NCBI GenBank assembly: GCA_015231715.1
Contig: JADGBB010000004.1
Location: forward strand, 1-53,694
DNA from: Candidatus Omnitrophota bacterium
GTDB taxonomy: Bacteria; Omnitrophota; Koll11; Tantalellales; Tantalellaceae
Length of the DNA stretch: 53,694 nucleotides
Direction: 5' to 3'
Below the pieces are notes generated by a model. The model was not told the origin of the DNA. It made no database searches and saw nothing but the letters and a program-made list of their open reading frames with translations. Shown here one piece after another: positions 35,837 through 44,681 of this stretch (the first letter of the stretch is position 1; each line of letters opens with the position of its first letter). A program made the translations under genes and the position numbers.

Positions 35837-37900
35837 ATGAATATACTTGGTAAAAAAAATGCTTTTTGGGAAAAGAATGAGACCATATCTGTTCTTTTGG
35901 TTTTATTGTTTGTGATCGTGGCATTATCAAGCATATTTGTAAATCCTCAGTTTTACCAAAGAACCATACATGAAGGTGATGTTGTTCTGAAAGACATTTA
36001 TGCTCCCTATGATTACACTTATAAATGGGAAACAGATGAGGAAAAAACAAAAGAGGCTTATGAATCGGCAATAGAGCAGGTTCCATATTTTTTAAAAGAA
36101 GATGAAGATGCCAAAAAAAGAATAAAGGAAAGGGTCATATCGAATTTTTTAGAAAATGATCAAGCGGAATATAAGGATAAAGTTTTAAAAGTGCTTGATG
36201 CTCTATTGGTTTTAGGAATAATTTCAGAAGATGATCAGAAAGAAGTATTAGCCGATGCCCCAAACGGTAAAGCTGTTTTTGAAGGTGCAAAATTTGAAGA
36301 AGGGCCATTTACCATAAAAGATATGCTGGTTCCGGATGGTATTAAGAAAATTATTAATCAGGAATACAAGGTAGATTTTCCTGATGCAAAAGAACGAGCA
36401 ATGGCTGTTAGAATTATCGTCAACGCAATAGAGCCTACTGTTTTTCCTTCAAAGAAAAAGACTTTATTGGAAAGAGTCAAAGCAAAAGAGAATACTCCGC
36501 CTGTTCTTTTTACCTGGGAGATCAAAAAAAATGAACTTATTGTAGAAAAAGGAAAAAGGCTTCAATCAAAACATATAGCTCAAATTTCTCAGCTCAGAAG
36601 CTTTTTGAGAGCCGGGAGATCGAAGATATTTTTTCTTGGCATGGTCTTAGTCTTTATCCTGTTAATAGGGTTTTCTGCTATTTATTTAAAATTAACGCGA
36701 AGTGATAATATTCTTTCGCATAAGCAAGAGGTTTCAATACTTTTGTTGAATATGTGGCTGATGCTTATAATAGCTGATTTTGTGATGAGGCTTCCTCAGC
36801 CTAGTTATTTTATTCCTTTAGCCAGCATGGGGATGATCCTGGTACTTTTGGTCGGATTTTCTTTGGCATTTTTACCTGTACTTGTTATGAGCCTTTTGAT
36901 ATCGGTGCTTACAGGCGGAGGGGTTGATATCGTTCTTGTTCTTTTGGCCGGAAGTATCGTAGGTATGTTTGCGGTCAAAGAGGCTAGGCGCAGAGCTAAC
37001 ATACTATGGGCCGGGCTTTTAGCGGGCATAGCGAAAGTATTCGCGATAATTTGTGTCGGATGCATAAACGGAATATCTTTTAATGTTCTTCTGGGAGAAG
37101 GAATGTGGGGGATAGCTTCAGGGTTGGTTTCCGGTATTCTTGTTATGGGTGTTTTGCCCATATTTGAGTTCGTCTTTAAAGTACCCACAAAGATCAGCCT
37201 TTTAGAAATGTCGGACCTTAACCATCCTTTATTGAAACGGCTTGCGATGGAAGCTCCGGGAACATATCATCATAGTATAATGGTCGGCAATTTAGCTGAA
37301 TCGGCCTGTGACAGTATCCATGCAAACAGCTTATTAGCGAGAGTCGGCGCATACTATCATGATGTAGGAAAAATATCAAAACCTAACTATTACAATGAAA
37401 ATGAAATGGGCAATAAATCAAAACATATCGGCCTTACGCCTTCAATGAGTTCGCTTATAATCAGCAAACATGTTAAAGAAGGAGTTGAGCTGGCAAAAAA
37501 ACACAAAGTAAATAATAAGATAATTGATTTTATACAGCAGCATCACGGAGACAGCCTTATATTCTTTTTTTACCAAAAAGCCCTGGAACAGTCAAAAGAT
37601 GAGAGTGATACGGTGAAAGAGGAAAATTTTAGATATCCCGGACCCAAGCCGCAAACAAAAGAAACCGCAATAGTGTTATTGGCTGATGCCGTTGAAGCTT
37701 CAAGCCGTTCTTTGGATGATCCGACTCCGTCAAGTATAAAAAATATGGTCAGGAAAGTAGTTAACAATAAATTTATAGACGGTCAGCTCGAAGAGTGCGA
37801 CCTTACATTGAAAGATATGCATAATATTACAGATGCTTTTGTAAGAGTATTAATGGGTATTTTCCATACAAGAAATTATGACAACGGAAAAAAGAAATAA
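35837..37900 (+). CDS. pgpH: 7TM-HD cyclic-di-AMP phosphodiesterase, PgpH-like
   Basis: 687 residues. An N-terminal anchor, an extracytoplasmic domain (about 50-270), seven membrane helices (about 275-470) and a cytoplasmic HD domain: HHSIMVGNLAESACDS, YYHDVGKISKP and QQHHGDS carry the metal-binding His and Asp. Family members hydrolyse c-di-AMP. It stands before ybeY and dgkA as in many bacteria, but the usual phoH is absent. No good Shine-Dalgarno precedes the ATG. Its end overlaps ybeY by 23 bases. Confidence 0.88.
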   Translation: MNILGKKNAFWEKNETISVLLVLLFVIVALSSIFVNPQFYQRTIHEGDVVLKDIYAPYDYTYKWETDEEKTKEAYESAIEQVPYFLKEDEDAKKRIKERVISNFLENDQAEYKDKVLKVLDALLVLGIISEDDQKEVLADAPNGKAVFEGAKFEEGPFTIKDMLVPDGIKKIINQEYKVDFPDAKERAMAVRIIVNAIEPTVFPSKKKTLLERVKAKENTPPVLFTWEIKKNELIVEKGKRLQSKHIAQISQLRSFLRAGRSKIFFLGMVLVFILLIGFSAIYLKLTRSDNILSHKQEVSILLLNMWLMLIIADFVMRLPQPSYFIPLASMGMILVLLVGFSLAFLPVLVMSLLISVLTGGGVDIVLVLLAGSIVGMFAVKEARRRANILWAGLLAGIAKVFAIICVGCINGISFNVLLGEGMWGIASGLVSGILVMGVLPIFEFVFKVPTKISLLEMSDLNHPLLKRLAMEAPGTYHHSIMVGNLAESACDSIHANSLLARVGAYYHDVGKISKPNYYNENEMGNKSKHIGLTPSMSSLIISKHVKEGVELAKKHKVNNKIIDFIQQHHGDSLIFFFYQKALEQSKDESDTVKEENFRYPGPKPQTKETAIVLLADAVEASSRSLDDPTPSSIKNMVRKVVNNKFIDGQLEECDLTLKDMHNITDAFVRVLMGIFHTRNYDNGKKK

Positions 37901-38351
37901 TATCCCAATGATTTATTGCGAGAACAGAAACAAAAAAATATATCTGGATCTCAATAAAATAAAAAAAGTTTCAAGTGAAATACTTGTCATCCTAAAAAAA
38001 AAGAATATAAACTTCAACATAGTTTTTTTAAGTAATCAGGGAATAAGAGCGATAAACAGGCGATATCTGGGGATAGACACAGCTACTGACGTGATCTCGT
38101 TTTACAATGACGGACATCAAGCTGTAGGATATGGAAAAGTGAAATTTCTGGGCGATATTGCCGTTTCGTCCGATAAAGCACATGCTTGTGCAATAGAATA
38201 TAAAATTTCTTTCAATGAAGAGCTATACAGGTATATAATACACGGTGTGTTACATCTTTTGGGATATCTTGACTATAAGCCAAAAGATATAAAAATAATG
38301 AAGGACAAAGAAAATGACATCCTTGGGAAAATCAGAAAAAAATATTTATAA
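37878..38351 (+). CDS. ybeY: Endoribonuclease YbeY
   Basis: Single-strand RNA endonuclease of 16S rRNA maturation and ribosome quality control. DTATDVISFYND and LGDIAVSSDKA are family motifs. The metal site, normally HGxLHLxGYDH, here reads HGVLHLLGYLD: His122 and His126 are kept but the third ligand is Asp132. Asp can bind zinc, so activity is plausible but altered. An alternative ATG lies at 37911; neither start has a good Shine-Dalgarno. It overlaps both neighbours. Confidence 0.88.
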   Translation: MTTEKRNNIPMIYCENRNKKIYLDLNKIKKVSSEILVILKKKNINFNIVFLSNQGIRAINRRYLGIDTATDVISFYNDGHQAVGYGKVKFLGDIAVSSDKAHACAIEYKISFNEELYRYIIHGVLHLLGYLDYKPKDIKIMKDKENDILGKIRKKYL

Positions 38352-39045
38352 TAGATCGTTTTGGGACAGTGTTAGGGTGGCGCTAGAAGGCATAATTCAT
38401 GCGCTTCAGCATGAACGCAATATGAGGATACACTTTATTTTCGCCGCACTAGTGATCATCACCTCTCTTTATTTCAGTATAGCTTATGTAGACATGATAC
38501 TTGTTCTTTTTGCTATAAGCTTGGTTCTTATATCAGAAATGTTCAATACGGCAATTGAATATCTTGCTGACATTGTTACTGAAAAAAAATATAATCCCAT
38601 GGTAAAAATTTTGAAAGATATTTCAGCCGGAGCTGTTTTTGTGGCGGCTCTTAATGCATTGCTTACGGGATATATTTTGACAGTGAACCGCATAGCCAAT
38701 CATAAGGGTGATCTTCTTGTTAAAATAATACAATCGCCTTGGCATTTTACATTGATAACTATAATTGTTTGTGTGGTCCTGGTTTTTATTATAAAGAGAA
38801 TAAGAGGCGACAAAAACCTTTTAAGCGGAGGACTCCCCAGCGGACATGCCGCAATAGCTTTCGCTGTTTGGATGATAATTTGGCTTATTAAAATGGATTC
38901 TTTAGTCAGTATATTATCTTTTCTTTTGGCTTTCATGGTGGCGAGAAGCAGGGTAACAAGCGGCATACACAAAGGCTGGGAAGTAATAGCAGGCAGTTTG
39001 CTTGGTGCACTCACGGCATTGTTGTTGTTTCAGGTGCTAGTATGA
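38314..39045 (+). CDS. Diacylglycerol/undecaprenol kinase-PAP2 phosphatase fusion
   Basis: 243 residues, two fused membrane enzymes. Residues 18-125 form a DgkA-type kinase: RVALEGIIHALQHERNMRIH and EMFNTAIEYLADIV. Residues 140-243 form a PAP2 phosphatase with PSGH (175-178) and SRVTSGIH (212-219); the first PAP2 motif is weak. Together they could interconvert a lipid alcohol such as undecaprenol and its phosphate. It overlaps ybeY by 38 bases and the next gene by ATGA. Confidence 0.85.
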   Translation: MTSLGKSEKNIYNRSFWDSVRVALEGIIHALQHERNMRIHFIFAALVIITSLYFSIAYVDMILVLFAISLVLISEMFNTAIEYLADIVTEKKYNPMVKILKDISAGAVFVAALNALLTGYILTVNRIANHKGDLLVKIIQSPWHFTLITIIVCVVLVFIIKRIRGDKNLLSGGLPSGHAAIAFAVWMIIWLIKMDSLVSILSFLLAFMVARSRVTSGIHKGWEVIAGSLLGALTALLLFQVLV

Positions 39046-39680
39046 AAAAAATAGTCAACAAATTCTTTATTAATTTTTTTAACGGAATAGTTATTCTTCT
39101 TCCCATAGCTATAACGGTTTCTATTACTAGGTTTATCGTTTTTAAGATAAATGAAATTGTTCTAAATCCTATACTAAGAATGTTTTCTATGGCCGGTTTT
39201 GAAATTACACATGTTAATGTAGTTAAAACTTTTATATTTTTCGGAGTAATTATCGGGATAGCCGCGATAGGCCGGTCCGGTAGAATTTTGTTTGTTAATA
39301 GATTTTTTTCTTTTTGGGAATCGATGGTTATAAAACTGCCGATATTGGGAAAGATCTACAATGCTATAAAACAAATATCAACTGCTTTTTTGGGACACGG
39401 AAAAACTATTTTTAAAAAAGTTGTTTTAGTTGAATATCCCAGACAAGGTATACATTCGATAGGATTTATTACTGGTGAAACCAGAGGTGAAATAAAGAAT
39501 AAGACGGGAGAAGAAGGGTTAAGTGTTTTTATACCTACAACCCCCAACCCTACGAGCGGGATGTATGTAATTGTGCCAAAGGGAAAAGTAAAAGAATTGG
39601 ATATGAGCGTAGAAGACGGCATGAAACTTATAGTTTCGGGCGGCTCTGTATCACCGGAAGAAATTTCGGTAAAAAGATAA
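39042..39680 (+). CDS. DUF502 family membrane protein
   Basis: 212 residues. Two N-terminal membrane segments (INFFNGIVILLPIAITVSIT and VVKTFIFFGVIIGIAAIG) are followed by a soluble domain with IPLVGLGVVG-like turns, here VFIPTTPNPTSGMYVIVPKG, typical of COG2928. Function of the family is unknown. It is coupled to the kinase-phosphatase fusion by a four-base overlap, suggesting a role at the membrane. Confidence 0.85.
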   Translation: MKKIVNKFFINFFNGIVILLPIAITVSITRFIVFKINEIVLNPILRMFSMAGFEITHVNVVKTFIFFGVIIGIAAIGRSGRILFVNRFFSFWESMVIKLPILGKIYNAIKQISTAFLGHGKTIFKKVVLVEYPRQGIHSIGFITGETRGEIKNKTGEEGLSVFIPTTPNPTSGMYVIVPKGKVKELDMSVEDGMKLIVSGGSVSPEEISVKR

Positions 39681-39706
39681 TATAAAACTAAAGAGCAAAA
39701 AACACT

Positions 39707-40465
39707 ATGTCCGCCATCAATTGTGAAGCTATAATATTACGAAGATATTTTTTAAGAGAAACCAGCTATATACTGGTTTTTTTTACACAAGAACACGGAA
39801 AAATAAGCGGAGTGCTGAAAGGAGCAAGAAAACCGTATCCTCAATTTGCCGGAAATTTTGAACTTTTCAATTTATGCGATGTTTCATTTTACAAGAAAAA
39901 AAGAGGCAAACTTGACTTGGTATCAACAAGTTATGTTAAAAAATCTTTTTTAAATCTTCGAAAAAATATTCTTAGGTTGACATATGCGAATTATATTATA
40001 GAATTAGTAGACATAGTCACTGTTCCCGGGGATAAAAATGAAGAGCTTTATAGGGATCTTCTGGCGGCTTTCAATCTAATATCTGATGGGGCAAGTCCTA
40101 GGAGGATTACAAGGATCTTTGAGCTAAAGCTTCTTAAGTCCATGGGGGTCGAGCCTGGCTTGGAAAGCTGTTTTAAATGCGGGAAAGAAGAAAGTGATTT
40201 CTTCCATTTCATTGTTCCTGAAGGCATTATGATCTGCTCTTCTTGCGGAACGCAGGAAGCAGGAAGGATAAGGGTTTCAAACGGTTGTGTTAGTTTTATG
40301 CGCAAAGCATTAACATCTCCTTTTGAACAGCTCAAAAATATAAAAGTTTCAAAACTTGTCGGAGAAGAAACCGAAAGGATATTAAAAAGTTTCATAGAAT
40401 TTCATCTGGGAAGAAAAACTAAAACAGAAAAATTTTTAAAAACATTACAAACCAACACATTATAA
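39707..40465 (+). CDS. recO: DNA repair protein RecO
   Basis: Helps load RecA on SSB-coated single strands with RecR. The N-terminal OB-fold begins NCEAIILRRYFLRETSYILV, and a helical domain holds a zinc knuckle: CFKCGKEESDFF and MICSSCG. 252 residues, normal length. Weak Shine-Dalgarno (AAAGAGC). glyS follows by 10 bases. Confidence 0.93.
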   Translation: MSAINCEAIILRRYFLRETSYILVFFTQEHGKISGVLKGARKPYPQFAGNFELFNLCDVSFYKKKRGKLDLVSTSYVKKSFLNLRKNILRLTYANYIIELVDIVTVPGDKNEELYRDLLAAFNLISDGASPRRITRIFELKLLKSMGVEPGLESCFKCGKEESDFFHFIVPEGIMICSSCGTQEAGRIRVSNGCVSFMRKALTSPFEQLKNIKVSKLVGEETERILKSFIEFHLGRKTKTEKFLKTLQTNTL

Positions 40466-40475
40466 AAGGCACAAA

Positions 40476-41798
40476 ATGAATGAAGAAAAAAAGAAAGCCG
40501 CAGTTGAATTAAAAGATATAGCTAACCTTTGTAAAAGACGCGGATTTATATTTCAGAACAGCGAGATATACGGCGGGATCGGAAGCGTGTGGGATTACGG
40601 ACCTTTAGGCTCAGAAGTAAAAAAGAACCTTAAGGAGCTTTGGTGGAAACGTATGATCTATCAAAGGAACGATGTTGAGGGGGTAGATACCGCGATATTA
40701 ATGAATCCGGATGTGTGGAGATCCTCAGGGCATGTGGGTTCCTTCGCTGATCTTATGTCGGATTGTAAAGAGTGCAAAAAACGTTTCAGAATAGATAAGA
40801 TAGAAGGCGATAAATGCCCCGATTGCGGGGGAGAACTGATGGAGCCTAAGAGTTTTAATCTTATGTTCAAAACTCAGGTAGGTTCAGTCGAAGGACAGTC
40901 CATTGATGTTTATTTAAGACCTGAAACCGCGCAAGGTATTTTTGTTAATTTTGAAAATGTAATTAACTCTTCAAGAAAAAAACCGCCTTTCGGTATAGCG
41001 CAAATCGGAAAATCGTTCCGCAACGAAATAACTACAGGTAATTTTACTTTTAGAAGCCGCGAGTTCGAACAAATGGAGCTGGAATTTTTTGTTAAACCCG
41101 GGGAAGACGAAAAATGGCATGAATACTGGATAAACGAGAGAATGGAGTGGTATGTTTCTTTAGGGATCAATAAAGACCATTTGCGCTTCAGAGAACACGC
41201 AAAAGATGAATTGGCTTTTTATGCAAAAAGATGTGTTGATATTGAATTTTTGTTCCCTATGGGATGGAGCGAACTTGAAGGAATAGCCAATAGAACAGAC
41301 TATGATCTCAAGCAGCATTCAAAATTAAGCGGCACTTCTTTGACATATTTCGATTCATCGACTGAGGAAAGATATACACCTTATGTTATCGAACCTTCAG
41401 GCGGAGTGGATAGAGCTATACTTGCTGTTTTAGTTGACGGTTACAGAGAAGAAATAGTCAATGAAAGAAGCCGTGTGTATTTGTCGCTTGATCATAGGTT
41501 AGCACCTATAAAGGTGGCAGTTCTGCCACTTTTAAAAAAGAATCCGGATATAGTTGAAAAAGCTCATAAGATCAGAGATGATGTCAAAGGCAACTACCGG
41601 GCTGTTTATGATGACACTGCTTCAATAGGAAAGTTATATAGGAGACAGGATGAGATCGGAACACCTTTCTGCATAACCGTGGATGTTGATTCTTTGGAAG
41701 ACGGAAAAGTTACTATCAGAGAAAGAGATACAATGAAACAAGAAAGAATATCGATGGAAGGCATAAAGGCATATCTAGGTGATATGCTTAAGGTATAA
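40476..41798 (+). CDS. glyS: Glycyl-tRNA synthetase, single-chain type
   Basis: Class II synthetase of the alpha-2 type, not the GlyQ-GlyS tetramer. RRGFIFQNSEIYGGIGSVWD at the start, a zinc site (CKECKKRF and CPDCGGEL), motif 2 FRNEITTGNFTFRSREFEQ and motif 3 PSGGVDRAILAVL are present. The last 110 residues bind the anticodon. 440 residues, usual for this class. Confidence 0.96.
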   Translation: MNEEKKKAAVELKDIANLCKRRGFIFQNSEIYGGIGSVWDYGPLGSEVKKNLKELWWKRMIYQRNDVEGVDTAILMNPDVWRSSGHVGSFADLMSDCKECKKRFRIDKIEGDKCPDCGGELMEPKSFNLMFKTQVGSVEGQSIDVYLRPETAQGIFVNFENVINSSRKKPPFGIAQIGKSFRNEITTGNFTFRSREFEQMELEFFVKPGEDEKWHEYWINERMEWYVSLGINKDHLRFREHAKDELAFYAKRCVDIEFLFPMGWSELEGIANRTDYDLKQHSKLSGTSLTYFDSSTEERYTPYVIEPSGGVDRAILAVLVDGYREEIVNERSRVYLSLDHRLAPIKVAVLPLLKKNPDIVEKAHKIRDDVKGNYRAVYDDTASIGKLYRRQDEIGTPFCITVDVDSLEDGKVTIRERDTMKQERISMEGIKAYLGDMLKV

Positions 41799-41887
41799 AA
41801 GTTTGATTTTATTTACAAATGGCTGAAGCCTTTAAACTTAAAATCAAAGATCTGGAATGTAAAATTAAAAAGGAGAGTGAGGTAGAA

Positions 41888-44587
41888 ATGGCAACAAAGA
41901 AAAGTAATAAGTATGTTTACTTTTTCGGCAAAGGAAAATCCGAAGGTAATGCTACGATGAAAGAGATCCTCGGCGGTAAAGGCGCGAATCTGGCTGAAAT
42001 GGCCAGCATTGGTGTTCCTGTTCCTCCGGGATTTACTATCGCGACAGACGTGTGTGAATATTATTATTCGCACGGTCTTAAAAAACCTGCCGAATTAGAC
42101 AAACAGATCGACCTTAATATCAAAAAACTGGAACAGGAAATGGGCGCGAAACTAGGCGATCCAAAATCACCATTATTAGTTTCTGTCCGTTCAGGTGCAG
42201 CGGTATCTATGCCTGGCATGATGGACACTGTTCTTAATCTTGGTATTAATGACGAAGTTGTAGAAGGACTTATAGCCAAAACTAAGAACGAAAGAATGGG
42301 ATGGGACTCATACCGCCGTTTTATCAATATGTTCGGCGATGTATGTATGGGTGTTGACCACGATCATTTTGAGGAAGAACTTTCAAGAATTAAAACTAAA
42401 TACAATAGAGCCCTGGATACTGATTTAACAGCGGCTGAACTTAAAGAAGTTGTTGCGGCATATAAAGAAGTTTATAAAAAACATGTCGGCAAACCATTCC
42501 CGACAGATGCCCGTACACAGTTGGGTTTTGCTATTGATGCGGTTATTAAATCATGGAATATTCCAAGAGCTGTTACTTACAGAAGACTTAACAAAATGAC
42601 AGGTTATAAAGGTACAGCAGTAAATGTTCAGGCTATGGTTTTTGGCAACATGGGTGATAATTCAGGTACAGGAGTAGCGTTTACTCGTAATCCTTCTAAC
42701 GGCGATAATGAGTTCTACGGCGAATATTTAATAAACGCTCAGGGAGAAGACGTTGTTGCCGGTATCAGGACACCGCTTCCGTTAGATACACTTAAGAAAA
42801 AAATGCCCGTGATCTATAAACAGCTGAACGAGATCCGCCTTAAACTTGAAAAACATTACAAGGATATGCAGGATGTTGAATTTACTATACAGGACGGAAC
42901 ACTTTTTATGCTTCAAACAAGAGGCGGGAAAAGAACAGGTCTTGCCGCGGTAAAAATAGCTTGTGATATGGTAAATGAAAAAATGATCACCGATAAAATA
43001 GCTATCAAGAGAATACAAGGTGAACATTTAAATCAGCTCTTGTTTCCAATTTTTGACTTAAAGGCTAAAGCAGCAGCTGTCGCAGAAAAAAGATGTGTAG
43101 CTAAAGGGCTTCCGGCTGGACCCGGCGCAGCAAATGGACTTGTTTGTTTTACGGCAGATGACGCCGTTAAAGTAGCTCAAACAGGTAAAAAAGTAATCCT
43201 AGTCAGAAAAGAAACTTCTCCTGAAGACGTCAGCGGTATGTGGGCAGCAGAAGCCATATTGACATCAACAGGCGGAATGACATCACATGCGGCTGTTGTA
43301 GCAAGAGGCTGGGGTAAATGTTGTGTAGTAGGCTGCGGTGCATTAGATATAGACAGCAAGACTAACACCATTAAAGTCGGCTCAACAGTTATTAACAATC
43401 ATGATATGATATCAGTTGACGGTACTAGCGGTGAAGTTATTTTAGGTGAAGTTGCAACATCGGCTTCTCCTGTAGTTCTAGGAATAATTGAACGCGATAA
43501 AAAAGCACTTAACCATCCTATCTGCAAAATGTTTACAGAAGTTATGGGCTGGGCAGATAAATACAGAAAGATAAATATTAGAACAAATGCTGATACACCA
43601 AAAGACGCGGCTAACGCTATTTCTTTCGGTGCTGAAGGTATAGGGCTTACACGTACTGAACATATGTTCTTTGAAGGCGAAAGAATTTGGGCGATCCGAG
43701 AAATGATACTAGCCGAAAACCTTCAGGGTCGTGAAATAGCTTTGGCAAAATTGTTGCCTTACCAGAGAACTGATTTCGAAGGTATCTTCAAAGCTATGAA
43801 CGGTTACCCTGTAACTGTAAGACTTTTGGATCCGCCGCTTCATGAATTTTTGCCGAATGATGACGCAGGACAGGAAGAGATGGCCAAAAGATTAGGTACA
43901 ACAGCTGCACTTGTAAAAGCAAAAGTTTCTTCTTTACATGAGATGAACCCGATGCTTGGACATAGAGGATGCCGTTTGTCTATAACATATCCTGAAATAT
44001 GCAGAATGCAGGTTACTGCAATAATTGAAGCAGCATGTAACATGGCCGCAAAAAAAGTGAAAGTTTTGCCTGAGATCATGATACCGCTAATAGGAACAAA
44101 AGATGAATTTGATATTTTGGAAAAGATCACAAGAGAAGTTGCTGACGGAATAATCAAAGCTAGAAAATCAGATGTAAAATATATGGTCGGAACAATGATG
44201 GAAATACCGCGTGCGACATTGATAGCAGATAAAGTTGCGGAAAAAGCGGAATTTTTCTCATTCGGTACAAATGACCTGACACAGATGACATTTGGTTTTA
44301 GCCGTGATGATATAGGGTCTTTCTTGCCTGAATATTTGGAAGCCAAAATTCTTCCTGTAGACCCATTTGCGTCTCTTGATCAGGAAGGAGTCGGTCAATT
44401 GGTTAAACTAGGAGTCGAAAGAGGAAGAAGTACACGTAAAAACCTTAAATGCGGTGTTTGCGGAGAGCATGGAGGAGACCCTGATTCAGTTAAGTTCTTT
44501 GTAAAAGCAGGACTTAACTATGTCAGCTGTTCACCGTTCAGAGTACCGATAGCAAAACTAGCGGCAGCTCAAGCGGCATTAGCATAA
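41888..44587 (+). CDS. ppdK: Pyruvate, phosphate dikinase
   Basis: Interconverts pyruvate, ATP and phosphate with PEP, AMP and pyrophosphate. The ATP-grasp domain has GGKGANLAEM and TLFMLQTRGGKRT; the swivelling domain has GGMTSHAAVVARG with the phosphorylated His; the PEP-binding barrel ends GVCGEHGGDP with the catalytic Cys. ATG 41888 follows AAGGAG and GAGGTAGAA and gives the usual KYVYFFG start; an in-frame ATG at 41819 is rejected. 899 residues. It suggests PPi-linked glycolysis or gluconeogenesis. Confidence 0.95.
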   Translation: MATKKSNKYVYFFGKGKSEGNATMKEILGGKGANLAEMASIGVPVPPGFTIATDVCEYYYSHGLKKPAELDKQIDLNIKKLEQEMGAKLGDPKSPLLVSVRSGAAVSMPGMMDTVLNLGINDEVVEGLIAKTKNERMGWDSYRRFINMFGDVCMGVDHDHFEEELSRIKTKYNRALDTDLTAAELKEVVAAYKEVYKKHVGKPFPTDARTQLGFAIDAVIKSWNIPRAVTYRRLNKMTGYKGTAVNVQAMVFGNMGDNSGTGVAFTRNPSNGDNEFYGEYLINAQGEDVVAGIRTPLPLDTLKKKMPVIYKQLNEIRLKLEKHYKDMQDVEFTIQDGTLFMLQTRGGKRTGLAAVKIACDMVNEKMITDKIAIKRIQGEHLNQLLFPIFDLKAKAAAVAEKRCVAKGLPAGPGAANGLVCFTADDAVKVAQTGKKVILVRKETSPEDVSGMWAAEAILTSTGGMTSHAAVVARGWGKCCVVGCGALDIDSKTNTIKVGSTVINNHDMISVDGTSGEVILGEVATSASPVVLGIIERDKKALNHPICKMFTEVMGWADKYRKINIRTNADTPKDAANAISFGAEGIGLTRTEHMFFEGERIWAIREMILAENLQGREIALAKLLPYQRTDFEGIFKAMNGYPVTVRLLDPPLHEFLPNDDAGQEEMAKRLGTTAALVKAKVSSLHEMNPMLGHRGCRLSITYPEICRMQVTAIIEAACNMAAKKVKVLPEIMIPLIGTKDEFDILEKITREVADGIIKARKSDVKYMVGTMMEIPRATLIADKVAEKAEFFSFGTNDLTQMTFGFSRDDIGSFLPEYLEAKILPVDPFASLDQEGVGQLVKLGVERGRSTRKNLKCGVCGEHGGDPDSVKFFVKAGLNYVSCSPFRVPIAKLAAAQAALA

Positions 44588-44598
44588 AAAAATGGAAT

Positions 44599-44644
44599 TA
44601 AGTGTTTGGTGTTCGGGAATAATTTCTCGAACACCAAACACTTA
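44599..44644. terminator. Long perfect hairpin between ppdK and the sigma gene
   Basis: TAAGTGTTTGGTGTTCG (44599-44615) pairs perfectly with 44628-44644, 17 pairs around a 12-base loop. On the + strand it is followed by A, not T, so it is not a canonical terminator for ppdK; on the minus strand it would end in a T run. It may protect the ppdK mRNA 3' end. Confidence 0.6.
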
Positions 44645-44681
44645 AAAAAAACGAGCAACGAAAAACTAGAGACGAGAAAAT

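Noticed and set aside
41819..41887. 23-codon upstream extension of PpdK
   Set aside because: The extension lacks an RBS, and ATG 41888 has a strong RBS and the usual N-terminus of the family.
44599..44644. Standard intrinsic terminator for ppdK
   Set aside because: The hairpin is followed by A residues, not T, on the + strand; kept as a hairpin of uncertain role.
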